A stretch of DNA of 64,000 nt from Bacteroidales bacterium UBA5287 (lineage in GTDB: Bacteria > Bacteroidota > Bacteroidia > Bacteroidales > Dysgonomonadaceae). The stretch's first letter is position 1. Each line of letters opens with the position of its first letter. The DNA lies in assembly GCA_002411345.1 (NCBI GenBank), contig DHSL01000024.1, forward strand, positions 1 through 64,000, written 5' to 3'. The notes beneath the pieces are model-generated. The model had not been told where the DNA came from, ran no database searches, and worked only from the letters and a program-made list of their open reading frames with translations. Below, piece by piece: positions 46,924-56,328 of the stretch. Made by a program: the position numbers and the translations under genes.

Positions 46924-46940
46924 ATAGAAAAATGTAATGA

Positions 46941-46988
46941 AAAGTAAGAATGGAGTTATTTATCAATATAATCATCCATTCTTACTTT
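46941..46988 (+). terminator. Hairpin after the second SusE-like gene
   Basis: Perfect 14-bp stem (46941-46954 with 46975-46988), 20-nt loop, followed by CTTTG. It separates the Sus genes from GH76 and may reduce read-through. Confidence 0.6.
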
Positions 46989-47093
46989 CTTTGCTGTTTC
47001 CAGTTAAATGCCCAGTTGCAAAAACTTTATTGAATATTTAATGCACAACAATTTATCCCATGATGGGAGTTAGAACAATTGAAAATATTTAAA

Positions 47094-48224
47094 ATGAAAA
47101 AACAACTACTGTTACTTTTACTGATTATTCCCTTATTGTTTGCATGTGGGAGTGAGAATCAACCAGATCCTGGAAATAATAACAACAAAGATAGTATTAA
47201 TTGGAATTCAGCAGCAAATGCCGGAAGTCAAGCATTAATATCTTCTTTTTGGAATATAAACGGGAAATATTTTAATACCGATAATAGTGGAAACACCACA
47301 TTTCAGTATTGGCCAAATGCACATGCATTAGATGTACTTATAGATGCTTATTTGAGGACAAACGATACTTATTATAAAAGTTATTTCGATAGATGGTATA
47401 CGGGTGTGAAAGCAGCTAACGGTAATAGTTGGAATAATGATTTTTATGATGATATGGAGTGGAATGCTTTAGCTTTGCTCCGAGCCTACAAGGCTACGAA
47501 TGATACACGTTATAAAGACGCAGCATTGGAACTTTGGGGATATATTAAGTTGGGATGGAATGATAATGCAGGAGGTGGAATAACCTGGAAAAAAGGAATG
47601 GAATATAGCAAAAATGCTTGTTCAAATGGTCCTGCAGCCATACTCGCTGCCCGTCTTTATCAAGAGTTTGGAAATGTAGAAGATAAGGAATGGGCTGTAA
47701 AGATTTATAATTGGCTTAAGTCGACATTGGTAAATACCAACAACGGTATGGTTTACGATAATATTGACTCGAGAACGGGAATTATTAAGAAAGAGTGGAT
47801 CTTTACTTATAATCAAGGAACATATATAGGTGCTGCAGTTGAATTACATAAAATTTTCAACGAAAAGGCTTATCTTAACGATGCTATTTTAGCAGCAGAT
47901 TATACAATCAGCAGTTTAGTAGATAATTCCATTCTGAAGAGTGAAGGAACTGGTGACGGTGGACTTTTTAAGGGAGTCTTTGTTCGCTATTTCACACAAC
48001 TTATCCAACAAGAACGACTTGATTCACCTATCAGAAAGCGATATGTTCAGTTTATGAAACTCAACGCTGAGACCCTATGGAATCAGGGCACCAACAAATC
48101 AGGTACATTTTTTGGTCCAAATTGGAGAGTTAAACCAGGAGCCACTATAGGATTAACAGAACAACTAAGTGGATGTATGTTGATTGAAGCAGCTGCATTA
48201 TTAGATAACAAAAAACTCCTATAA
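47094..48224 (+). CDS. GH76-family glycosidase lipoprotein (alpha-1,6-mannanase-like)
   Basis: Encodes 376 aa from the ATG at 47094 (an upstream TTG at 47079 is less likely). Lipobox LLFAC (Cys18). The (alpha/alpha)6 barrel has the GH76 catalytic aspartate pair in NDFYDDMEWNALALL (Asp119-Asp120). WPNAHALDVLIDAY, GGGITWKKG and a FTYNQGTYIGAAVELH segment are also typical. Known members are endo-alpha-1,6-mannanases, and some act on alpha-1,6-glucan. It is the only glycosidase in this half of the locus, at the surface beside SusC/D/E. Confidence 0.88.
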   Translation: MKKQLLLLLLIIPLLFACGSENQPDPGNNNNKDSINWNSAANAGSQALISSFWNINGKYFNTDNSGNTTFQYWPNAHALDVLIDAYLRTNDTYYKSYFDRWYTGVKAANGNSWNNDFYDDMEWNALALLRAYKATNDTRYKDAALELWGYIKLGWNDNAGGGITWKKGMEYSKNACSNGPAAILAARLYQEFGNVEDKEWAVKIYNWLKSTLVNTNNGMVYDNIDSRTGIIKKEWIFTYNQGTYIGAAVELHKIFNEKAYLNDAILAADYTISSLVDNSILKSEGTGDGGLFKGVFVRYFTQLIQQERLDSPIRKRYVQFMKLNAETLWNQGTNKSGTFFGPNWRVKPGATIGLTEQLSGCMLIEAAALLDNKKLL

Positions 48225-48281
48225 AACATATATGTATATAGTGAATAATAAATAGAGATTAATAATGTTTTAGGGTTTAAA

Positions 48282-48337
48282 AAGCTAATATTTTCACAAG
48301 ATCCTCTTGAAAAGGAGTGTCTTGTGAAAAATAGCTT
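48282..48337 (+). terminator. Long hairpin after the GH76 gene
   Basis: Core stem of 11 bp (48291-48301 with 48320-48330), extended by further pairing to 48282 and 48337 with a small bulge; an inner TCCTCTT/AAGGAG pairing is possible. Likely terminates the Sus/GH76 transcript. Confidence 0.7.
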
Positions 48338-48719
48338 ACTAAAAGTGTCGTAGTTTGCAGCATGTTCAGCTTAACCTTGTCCTTTATCAAAAGAAAAAAG
48401 AAATATATTTTCCGCATTGTTTTTTGTGACCTGTTTACTAATTACTCTACTATCAGCTTAATCTATTGATTCTTCAAGAGCTATTACTTTTGAATTTTCG
48501 TAAGTTGTCATAATTTCATTTTATGATAGCAGTCGTAAAATAATATTTTATTATACTGCATGGTTATTTGAGCGCTAATTTATTTAAATTAAATAAAATG
48601 AAAAATATGGAGAGAATCTCATAATTAAGTCATGATGTTGGTTAACATATGATATTAAGTTTTAGATATTTTCAAATTGTTCAGAATTTCACATTTATAG
48701 ATTATAATATATATATTTT

Positions 48720-48750
48720 TTTGACCAACAAGAAATAATTATTAAATTTG
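48720..48750 (+). promoter_or_regulatory. Consensus Bacteroidota promoter for the kduI operon
   Basis: TTTG (48720-48723), 19 bp, then TAAATTTG (48743-48750): an exact match to the -33/-7 consensus with ideal spacing. It leaves a leader of roughly 85-90 nt before kduI. Confidence 0.8.
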
Positions 48751-48845
48751 TGTAGGTACACATGTAAGCAGGAATTTAAACTAATAATATTGTCTAAGTT
48801 AACTACAGAGAGAAGAAATTAAATATAAGTAAAGGGTAGATAGAA

Positions 48846-49688
48846 ATGAAAACAAATTATGAACTACGATATTCAGCACATCCTGAAGATGCTAAATCTT
48901 ATGACACACAACGTTTGCGCAGGGATTTCTTAATTGAAAAAATATTTAGTCAAGACGAAGTAAACATGGTATATTCCATGTATGACCGTATGATTGTTGG
49001 CGGTGCAATGCCGGTAAATGAATCGTTGCAGCTAGAAGCAATTGATCCTTTGAAACAACCAGTTTTCTTGCATAGTCGCGAGATCGGAATATATAATGTT
49101 GGTGGCAAGGGTAAAGTTAAAGTTGGAGCATCTGTTTTTGAGCTCAATTATAAAGAAGCATTGTATTTAGGCTCAGGAGATAGAGAAGTTTTTTTTGAAA
49201 GTGATGACTCTACAAAACCTGCTAAATTTTACTTCAATTCTGCAACAGCTCATCGAAATTACCCTGATAAAAAAGTTACAAAAGCGGATGCTGTTGTTGC
49301 TGAACTAGGAACCCTTGAAACATCCAATCATCGTAATATCAACAAAATGATTGTAAATCAAGTGTTGCCAACTTGTCAACTTCAAATGGGTATGACAGAA
49401 CTGGCCCCAGGAAGCGTATGGAATACTATGCCGGCTCATGTGCATTCTCGTAGAATGGAAGCCTATTTTTACTTTGAAGTACCCGAAGATCAGGCAGTCT
49501 GCCACTTTATGGGAGAGGTTGATGAAACACGACATATTTGGATGAAAGGTGACCAAGCAGTACTATCACCAGAATGGTCTATTCACTCTGCAGCAGCTAC
49601 AAGTAATTACACCTTTATTTGGGGGATGGCCGGAGAAAACCTTGATTATGGTGATCAAGACTTTTCAAAAATTGTTGAATTAAAATAA
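48846..49688 (+). CDS. kduI: 5-keto-4-deoxyuronate isomerase
   Basis: Encodes 280 aa, normal length. A cupin-type isomerase converting 4-deoxy-L-threo-5-hexosulose uronate (from unsaturated uronate) to 3-deoxy-D-glycero-2,5-hexodiulosonate. Family markers are the N-terminal RYSAHPEDAKSYDTQRLRR, the metal-site PAHVHSRRMEAYFYF and the C-terminal WSIHSAAATSNYTFIWGMAGEN. First gene of the uronate operon, 12 bp before kduD. Confidence 0.97.
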   Translation: MKTNYELRYSAHPEDAKSYDTQRLRRDFLIEKIFSQDEVNMVYSMYDRMIVGGAMPVNESLQLEAIDPLKQPVFLHSREIGIYNVGGKGKVKVGASVFELNYKEALYLGSGDREVFFESDDSTKPAKFYFNSATAHRNYPDKKVTKADAVVAELGTLETSNHRNINKMIVNQVLPTCQLQMGMTELAPGSVWNTMPAHVHSRRMEAYFYFEVPEDQAVCHFMGEVDETRHIWMKGDQAVLSPEWSIHSAAATSNYTFIWGMAGENLDYGDQDFSKIVELK

Positions 49689-49700
49689 AAAAGAAACAAA

Positions 49701-50492
49701 ATGGTCAATTTTTCATTAGAAGGTAAAATAGCGCTTGTAACGGGAGCTTCGTATGGTATTGGTTTTGCAATAGCTACTGCTTATGCAGAAGCAGGAGCAA
49801 AAATAGTATTTAATGATATCAACCAATCATTAGTAGATAAGGGTATTGCATCTTATAAAGAAAAAGGCATAGAAGCATACGGTTACGTTTGTGATGTGAC
49901 AGATGAAGATGCTGTAAATTCTTTTATTAAAACTGTTGAGAAAGAGGTTGGTCCCATTGATATATTAGTTAACAATGCTGGTATCATTAAACGCATTCCG
50001 ATGCATGAAATGTCCGCTGCTGAGTTCCGTCAAGTGATCGACATTGATCTGAATGGTCCTTTTATTGTCTCAAAAGCCGTTATTCCTCAGATGATAAAAA
50101 AAGGTCACGGAAAGATTATCAATATCTGTTCCATGATGAGTGAGCTGGGGCGTGAAACTGTCTCAGCTTATGCTGCAGCTAAAGGAGGATTAAAAATGTT
50201 GACTAAAAATATTTGTTCTGAATATGGTGGTTATAATATACAATGCAACGGAATTGGTCCGGGTTATATTGCTACTCCCCAGACTGCACCATTGCGGGAA
50301 AAACAGTCTGATGGTTCGCTCCACCCATTTGATGCATTTATTGTTTCAAAAACACCAGCAGCTCGTTGGGGTACAACAGATGATCTGAAAGGTCCAGCTA
50401 TTTTTCTTGCTTCTGAAGCATCTGATTTTGTCAATGGACATATTTTGTATGTTGATGGCGGAATTTTGGCATATATTGGTAAACAACCGTAG
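49701..50492 (+). CDS. kduD: 2-deoxy-D-gluconate / 2-keto-3-deoxygluconate dehydrogenase (SDR)
   Basis: Encodes 263 aa. Short-chain dehydrogenase with TGASYGIGFAI (cofactor loop, residues about 15-25), NNAGI, the catalytic Ser in ICSMMSELGRE and Tyr/Lys in YAAAKGG. It reduces the kduI product to 2-keto-3-deoxygluconate with NAD(P)H. It follows kduI in the same operon, the standard pairing. Confidence 0.94.
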   Translation: MVNFSLEGKIALVTGASYGIGFAIATAYAEAGAKIVFNDINQSLVDKGIASYKEKGIEAYGYVCDVTDEDAVNSFIKTVEKEVGPIDILVNNAGIIKRIPMHEMSAAEFRQVIDIDLNGPFIVSKAVIPQMIKKGHGKIINICSMMSELGRETVSAYAAAKGGLKMLTKNICSEYGGYNIQCNGIGPGYIATPQTAPLREKQSDGSLHPFDAFIVSKTPAARWGTTDDLKGPAIFLASEASDFVNGHILYVDGGILAYIGKQP

Positions 50493-50522
50493 AAACTGCT
50501 TTAATCTTAAAACTGAAATCAA

Positions 50523-51662
50523 ATGAAATCAACAAATATTTTACAATTATTATTGGCTGTCTTGCTAATTGGTTGTGGTTCATCTAAAAAAGATTTGATT
50601 GTAACAGTCAATAATGCAAGTTTATTAGACAGGAATAATGAGATGGTGGAAATAGCGTGGAATAACGTGAAACAAAAGTTATCTCTTGCTGCTGATCAAA
50701 AAATCATAGTTACTGATAAGGATGGACGTCAAATTCCTTATCAACTAGTGACAAATGGTTCTGACAGCGTTGAGATGCTTATTTTTCCCGTTTCGTTGAA
50801 TGCGGTACAAGAAGTATCTTATTCTATTTCTGTAGGGGAACCGGAATCTTATCAACCACTTGTTTATGGTCGACTAGTACCTGAAAGAAAAGATGATTTT
50901 GCTTGGGAAAACAACAGAACAGCATTTAGGGTGTATGGACCCGCACTGAAAGCAACCGGGGAGATCAGCAACGGAATGGATTTCTGGGCAAAAAAGACTG
51001 ATTCGTTGATTATTGATAAATGGTATAAAAACGATTTAACAGGTGTGGCATCATATCATGAGGATCACGGTGAAGGTCTTGATTTTTATAAGGTTGGAAG
51101 AACTCTTGGACTTGGGATGACAGCTCCTGTTGATAATGATACACTCTGTCTTGGTGATAATTTTGTTAAAGCAGAGATTTTGGATAATGGACCACTACGC
51201 ATCACATTCAAACTTAATTATGATCCTTATGTTTCTGGCAGACATATGATTACTGAAACAAGGATAATTTCACTCGATGCATATCGCCTTTTCAATAAAG
51301 TGACCAATATCTTCGAGACTGATACAACCGAACTTACAGTTGCAACTGGTATTGTGATGACACTGGACAAACCTGAGATCATTTATGGACACAATGCCGG
51401 CATAATTGCTTATGAAACTCCCAGTAATGACTCTAACGGGATCATCTACACTGCGGCTATTAATCCAAAGGGATTTGGAATCATCAAGGTATCCGGTGGA
51501 CATTATCTGGGACTGAATAATTATCAAACCGGAACCCCTTACATTTATTACACAGGAGGAGGTTGGAGTAAAGCCGGATTCGATAGCTTTGAAGACTGGA
51601 CTAAATTTGTTGAAACCGAGAAAGAGAAAATAGAACAACCGCTAGTTATTAAAATCAATTAA
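50523..51662 (+). CDS. DUF4861 lipoprotein in the uronate operon
   Basis: Encodes 379 aa with lipobox LLIGC (Cys18), so it is exported. Conserved family segments are WENNRTAFRVYGPALKATGE, SNGMDFWAKKT, YHEDHGEGLDFYKVG and the C-terminal YTGGGWSKAGF. It is an all-beta, galactose-mutarotase-like type of sequence. The family occurs in uronate-containing polysaccharide loci. The activity is not established as far as I know. It sits between kduD and the KDG kinase, 1 bp before the kinase gene. It is a candidate to process the lyase product. Confidence 0.75.
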   Translation: MKSTNILQLLLAVLLIGCGSSKKDLIVTVNNASLLDRNNEMVEIAWNNVKQKLSLAADQKIIVTDKDGRQIPYQLVTNGSDSVEMLIFPVSLNAVQEVSYSISVGEPESYQPLVYGRLVPERKDDFAWENNRTAFRVYGPALKATGEISNGMDFWAKKTDSLIIDKWYKNDLTGVASYHEDHGEGLDFYKVGRTLGLGMTAPVDNDTLCLGDNFVKAEILDNGPLRITFKLNYDPYVSGRHMITETRIISLDAYRLFNKVTNIFETDTTELTVATGIVMTLDKPEIIYGHNAGIIAYETPSNDSNGIIYTAAINPKGFGIIKVSGGHYLGLNNYQTGTPYIYYTGGGWSKAGFDSFEDWTKFVETEKEKIEQPLVIKIN

Positions 51663-51663
51663 T

Positions 51664-52701
51664 ATGCAGAAAGTTGTTACTTTTGGAGAGATTATGTTGC
51701 GATTGGCTACTCCCGGGTATAAAAGATTCATTCAATCCGACAATCTTACCGCCACGTTTGGCGGAGGAGAGGCTAATGTTGCGGTCTCACTTGCAAACTA
51801 TGGTATTCCTGTCGATTTTGTAACTCGTTTACCTCAGAATGAGATTGCTGAATGGTGTCTCTCTGAAATTAGAAAACACAATGTCGGAACAAGTCAAATT
51901 CTGCGCGGTGGTGAACGATTAGGAATCTATTTCTTGGAAACAGGTGCTGTTACAAGACCATCGAAAGTAGTTTATGATAGAATACATTCTTCAATTGCAG
52001 AAGTAAAAAAAGGAATGTTTAATTGGAAAGAGATATTACAAAACACTACATGGTTTCATTGGACAGGTATCACACCGGCTCTTTCTGAGGGAGCTGCTGA
52101 AGTTTGTCTTGAAGCCATTAAAACTGCTAATGAATTGGGTATAACTGTTTCGTGCGACCTTAATTTTAGAAAGAATTTATGGAAATATGGTAAAATAGCT
52201 TCTGAAATTATGCCTGAACTAGTTGAAGGGTGTGACATAATCCTGGGTAATGAAGAGGATGCTGAAAAGGTTTTTGGTATCACTCCAGAAGGATTCCAGG
52301 TAGAACATACAGGAGGAAATGTGAATGCCGTTGAATTTGAGTCGGTTTGCAAACAACTCAAACAAAAGTTTCCCAAAGCAAAAAAGGTGATCATCACATT
52401 GCGTGGATCAATCAATGCTAATCATAACACTTGGAGTGGATGTCTCTATTCCGATAGATTATATCAATCAAAGAAATATGACATTACCCATATTGTGGAC
52501 AGAGTGGGCGGTGGTGACTCCTTTATGGGGGGATTAATTTATGGATTACTCACATACAAAGATGATGATCAGAAAGCACTTGATTTCGCAGTAGCTGCTT
52601 CCTGTCTTAAACATACTGTTTATGGTGATTTTAATTTGGTAACCGTATCTGAAGTTGAAACACTTATGAAAGGTGACGGTTCTGGTAGAGTTATTCGTTA
52701 A
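51664..52701 (+). CDS. kdgK: 2-keto-3-deoxygluconate kinase (PfkB family)
   Basis: Encodes 345 aa. The PfkB N-terminal motif is FGGGEANVAVSLANYG, and the ATP/catalytic motif is DRVGGGDSFMGGLIYG (catalytic Asp in GGGD) near residue 283. It phosphorylates KDG to KDPG in the cytoplasm. The role is strongly supported by its position between kduD and the aldolase. Confidence 0.92.
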   Translation: MQKVVTFGEIMLRLATPGYKRFIQSDNLTATFGGGEANVAVSLANYGIPVDFVTRLPQNEIAEWCLSEIRKHNVGTSQILRGGERLGIYFLETGAVTRPSKVVYDRIHSSIAEVKKGMFNWKEILQNTTWFHWTGITPALSEGAAEVCLEAIKTANELGITVSCDLNFRKNLWKYGKIASEIMPELVEGCDIILGNEEDAEKVFGITPEGFQVEHTGGNVNAVEFESVCKQLKQKFPKAKKVIITLRGSINANHNTWSGCLYSDRLYQSKKYDITHIVDRVGGGDSFMGGLIYGLLTYKDDDQKALDFAVAASCLKHTVYGDFNLVTVSEVETLMKGDGSGRVIR

Positions 52702-52775
52702 TTATGTAACATTCAAAATGTCAGGATAATCTAAATCTTTAAATGTCTTGGCAATTAATTTTAATAATCTATATA

Positions 52776-53453
52776 ATGGCAAAATTTTCAAGAATGCATG
52801 TTTATCAGACTATAGAAAACACCGGAATCGTGCCGGTATTTTATCATGCCAATGTGGAAATAGCAAAAAAAGTCGTGAAAGCATGTTATGATGGTGGAAT
52901 CCGTGTCTTTGAATTCACTAATAGGGGTCAATTCGCCCATGAGGTTTTTACAGAACTTATAAAATGGATTGGTAGCGAATGTCCTGAAATAATTTTGGGC
53001 ATCGGCTCTATTGTGGATGCACCTACTGCTGCAATATATATTCAATTGGGCGCCAATTTTGTAGTGGGTCCGCTACTAAACACTGAAATTTTTAAAGTTT
53101 GCAACCGGAGACAAATTGCCTACATTCCAGGTTGTGCTACAGCTTCAGAAATAGGATTTGCACAGGAGTTAGGTGCAGAGATAGTTAAAGTATTTCCCGG
53201 AGGTAACGTAGGTGGTCCCTCTTTTGTAAAGAATATAAAAGGGCCAATGCCATGGACTCGAATTATGGTAACAGGTGGTGTAGAACCTACAGAAGAGAAT
53301 TTGTCTGATTGGTTCAAATCAGGTGTGACTTGTGTTGGAATGGGATCAAATCTTTTTCCAAAAGAAGTGCTAAAAAACAATGATTGGACGAAAATCACAG
53401 AATTATGCCAATCAAGTTTGTCGATAGTGCAAAAGTATATACCAAATACATGA
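52776..53453 (+). CDS. eda: 2-keto-3-deoxy-6-phosphogluconate aldolase
   Basis: Encodes 225 aa from the ATG at 52776, because Bacteroidota homologues begin MAKF/MARF-type and the longer start at 52743 adds unconserved hydrophobic residues. A class I aldolase barrel with VFEFTNRG (catalytic Glu), PGCATASE, the Schiff-base Lys in EIVKVFPGG, and MVTGGV. It splits KDPG into pyruvate and glyceraldehyde 3-phosphate, completing the pathway. Confidence 0.94.
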   Translation: MAKFSRMHVYQTIENTGIVPVFYHANVEIAKKVVKACYDGGIRVFEFTNRGQFAHEVFTELIKWIGSECPEIILGIGSIVDAPTAAIYIQLGANFVVGPLLNTEIFKVCNRRQIAYIPGCATASEIGFAQELGAEIVKVFPGGNVGGPSFVKNIKGPMPWTRIMVTGGVEPTEENLSDWFKSGVTCVGMGSNLFPKEVLKNNDWTKITELCQSSLSIVQKYIPNT

Positions 53454-53497
53454 TATTATTAAATACATGAATGCCCTAAATATAATATATATAATTT

Positions 53498-55441
53498 ATG
53501 ATGAGTAAAAAAGTAATCATTCTATTTCTTTTGTGTCTCTCTATATTAAAAGTTAATGCTTATTCTGAGAAAAATCTGTTGCAAAAGGCAGCTTCGGCAG
53601 AACTTATTAAATCTGCTCTTATCCTCAACCAGAAATGGGTACCTTACCCTGAATATAACGACAGAACCGGATGGGATAAATTGATGGGGAACTTTAAATC
53701 TGAATATATTCAAAGAGGTGAACAGGCGCTCAATTATAGTTGGATTGTAATCAAAGCTACAGACTACCTTGATTTTGAACGAACCGGTACTCGTACTACC
53801 ATGGAGTCACCTTATGGTAGGAATGTTCAAGCCATAACTAATCTTTTGTTGGCCGAATTAGCTGAAGGTAAAGGTCGTTTTATTGATCAACTGATAAACG
53901 GAGTATTTTATACTTGTGAAATGACATCATGGTCCATTGCAGCACATCAAGTGAGTCAAAGTGACGGTCGTTCCTTACCCTTAAAAGATGAACATCTTAT
54001 TGAGTTGACATCAGGAGATGTGGGCAGTTTGTTTTCCTGGATTTATTACTTTTTTCAGGATGAATTCGATAAAGTTAACCCGACAATTTCAAAACGCTTG
54101 AGACTGGAATTGGAAGAAAGAATATTAGAACCATTTATGGTAAAAGATTTCTGGTGGATGGGCTTCAATTATCGTCCCGGAATGGTTATAAATAATTGGA
54201 ATGTATGGTGTAACTTTAATGTGTTACAATGTTTTTTATTATTGGAGAATGATAAAGATCGATTGGTAGAGGCTGTCGCTAAAACAATGAGATCAGTAGA
54301 CCAATTTCTTAATTATTCAAAACAAGATGGTGCTTGTGAAGAGGGACCTTCTTATTGGGGACATGCTGCTGGCAAAATGTATGATTATTTGCAATTACTA
54401 TATGATGGAACTGGTGGAAAAATATCAATCTTTGATGATCCAATGATAAAAAATATGGGGGAATATATTTCTAGAACTTATGTTGGAAATGATTGGGTAG
54501 TCAATTTTGCAGATGCTTCTGCGAAGTTATCATTAGATGCTAATTTAATTTTCAGATATGGAAAAGCTGTGCAAAGTAATGAGATGATAGGATTCGCAAA
54601 TAAGCTTTCTAAAAATCAGAAGGATGTCAGTGCTCCAAACTATGGAAGGGATATTTTCAGATCATTTCAATCGTTGATATATTTTGAAGAGTTCTCACAG
54701 AATACTGCTGAATATACCACTCCTCAAAATACCTGGTATCCGGAAACGGAGTTTTGCTACATGAAAAATAACAAAGGGTTCTTTGTGGCATTAAAAGGTG
54801 GATTCAATAACGAGAGTCATAATCACAATGATGTTGGAACATTTTCACTTTACATAAATGAAGTTCCTGTGTTTATTGATGCCGGTGTTGGTACATATAC
54901 TCGCCAGACATTCAGCAGTGAAAGATACAACATATGGACTATGCAAAGTATTTATCATAATCTTCCTGAAATAAATGGGTATCAACAGAAGTTCGGAACC
55001 AACTTTGCAGCTAAGAATACAATTTACGATCCCAAAAAACAGACTTTCTCTTTAGATATTTCCGGTGCATATCCTAAAGAAGCTGGGATCAATTATTGGA
55101 AAAGAAATTATGTCCTAGATGGAGAAAAACTAATGATTAGAGATGATTATAGTTTAAAAAATACCATACGAAAGAACCGTGTCCATTTCCTAACATGGGG
55201 AAACGTGGAAAACCCAAAAGAAGGAATTATAACTGTTAACGTAAATGGACAACAAGTAGAGCTATGTTACGATAAAAATAGATTTGTGGCTTTCATTGAA
55301 ACAATAAAGTTAGAAGATAAAAGATTGTCGAATGTGTGGGGTAACGAAATCAAGAGAATTGTTCTTGAAGAGAAAGCGCAAAGATCTAATGCAAAATATG
55401 AATTTGCGATTATCAAAAAACAACCTAAAACTATCTTATAG
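53498..55441 (+). CDS. Heparinase II/III-family polysaccharide lyase
   Basis: Encodes 647 aa with a signal peptide ending VNAYS. An N-terminal (alpha/alpha) toroid has NNWNVW (Asn232-233) and EEGPSYWG (Glu281, Tyr286). The C-terminal beta-sandwich heparinase II/III domain has NESHNHNDVG (His441, His443) and VFIDAGVGTYTR. These Asn, Tyr and His positions match the catalytic set of PL12/15/17/21-type lyases. It makes unsaturated uronate ends; the exact PL family and polymer cannot be told. No lipobox, so it is probably periplasmic. Its stop is only 6 bp from the convergent sucD stop. Confidence 0.86.
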   Translation: MMSKKVIILFLLCLSILKVNAYSEKNLLQKAASAELIKSALILNQKWVPYPEYNDRTGWDKLMGNFKSEYIQRGEQALNYSWIVIKATDYLDFERTGTRTTMESPYGRNVQAITNLLLAELAEGKGRFIDQLINGVFYTCEMTSWSIAAHQVSQSDGRSLPLKDEHLIELTSGDVGSLFSWIYYFFQDEFDKVNPTISKRLRLELEERILEPFMVKDFWWMGFNYRPGMVINNWNVWCNFNVLQCFLLLENDKDRLVEAVAKTMRSVDQFLNYSKQDGACEEGPSYWGHAAGKMYDYLQLLYDGTGGKISIFDDPMIKNMGEYISRTYVGNDWVVNFADASAKLSLDANLIFRYGKAVQSNEMIGFANKLSKNQKDVSAPNYGRDIFRSFQSLIYFEEFSQNTAEYTTPQNTWYPETEFCYMKNNKGFFVALKGGFNNESHNHNDVGTFSLYINEVPVFIDAGVGTYTRQTFSSERYNIWTMQSIYHNLPEINGYQQKFGTNFAAKNTIYDPKKQTFSLDISGAYPKEAGINYWKRNYVLDGEKLMIRDDYSLKNTIRKNRVHFLTWGNVENPKEGIITVNVNGQQVELCYDKNRFVAFIETIKLEDKRLSNVWGNEIKRIVLEEKAQRSNAKYEFAIIKKQPKTIL

Positions 55442-55447
55442 TTAAAA

Positions 55448-56314
55448 CTAAATAAGTTCCTTTAACAGTAAGGGAATATGACTTGGTTCTTTAGCAACTG
55501 GAATGCCAACTGCCTCAAATGCCGCGATTTTTTCAGCGGCTGTTCCCGTTCCGCTGGAAATAATAGCTCCCGCATGACCCATTTGTTTTCCGGGAGGTGC
55601 CTGCTGACCAGCTATAAATGCAACAACAGGTTTTGTGATGTGGTTTTTAATATATTCTGCGGCAAGTTCTTCTGCATCACCACCGATCTCGCCAATGAGA
55701 ACAATGGAATCTGTTTCAGGATCGTTTTCAAACATTTCCAGAAGTTCCTTGTAATAAAGTCCTACAACGGGATCCCCCCCAACACCAATTGCTGTAGATT
55801 GTCCCATTCCGTTGTCGGTTAAGTTATAAACAACTTCGTAGGTGAGTGTTCCACTTCGACTAATCACGCCTGTGCTTCCTTGTTTAAAGATCATACTAGG
55901 CATAATTCCTACCAGACTTTTTTTGGGAGAGATCAGTCCTGGACAATTAGGTCCGATAAGATTGGCTCCTTTACTTTTAATGAAGTGATATGCTTGTATC
56001 ACATCAAGTGTTGGAATACCTTCAGTAATGCAGACTATTAACTGAATACCCGCATCTGCTGCTTCCATCATAGCATCTTTAGCAAATGGTGCTGGAACAA
56101 AGATGATTGATGTATTTGCACCTGTTTCTTTGACGGCTTCTTTTACAGAATTGAAAACAGGTATGTCTTCTACAAATTCTCCTGCTTTACCAGGTGATGT
56201 TCCGCCAACCACATTGGTTCCGTATGTTTTCATTTTTGATGCATGGAAACCACCGTCACGACCGGTAATACCCTGGACAATCAAGCGTGTATCTTTATCG
56301 ATTAATATGCTCAT
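55448..56314 (-). CDS. sucD: Succinyl-CoA synthetase, alpha subunit
   Basis: Encodes 288 aa. The CoA-binding Rossmann domain is at the N-terminus ([16 protein letters not shown]), followed by the phosphohistidine motif [12 protein letters not shown] in the C-terminal half. It pairs with SucC to convert succinyl-CoA, Pi and ADP or GDP to succinate and a nucleoside triphosphate. Downstream of sucC by 14 bp, same operon. Confidence 0.97.
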   Translation of the reverse strand: MSILIDKDTRLIVQGITGRDGGFHASKMKTYGTNVVGGTSPGKAGEFVEDIPVFNSVKEAVKETGANTSIIFVPAPFAKDAMMEAADAGIQLIVCITEGIPTLDVIQAYHFIKSKGANLIGPNCPGLISPKKSLVGIMPSMIFKQGSTGVISRSGTLTYEVVYNLTDNGMGQSTAIGVGGDPVVGLYYKELLEMFENDPETDSIVLIGEIGGDAEELAAEYIKNHITKPVVAFIAGQQAPPGKQMGHAGAIISSGTGTAAEKIAAFEAVGIPVAKEPSHIPLLLKELI

Positions 56315-56328
56315 AGTTTATTCGTTTT

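Larger units (their letters stand above)
48225..48845. other. Intergenic region between GH76 and kduI (621 bp)
   Basis: Contains the large hairpin at 48282-48337 and the strong promoter at 48720-48750. The remainder (48338-48719) is AT-rich with no coding frame or RNA gene that I recognise. A regulator binding site for uronate control may lie here. Confidence 0.6.

Noticed and set aside
48338..48719. Possible RNA gene or riboswitch in the long gap before kduI.
   Set aside because: No tRNA-like arms, conserved riboswitch motif or stable structure was recognised beyond the hairpin already listed.
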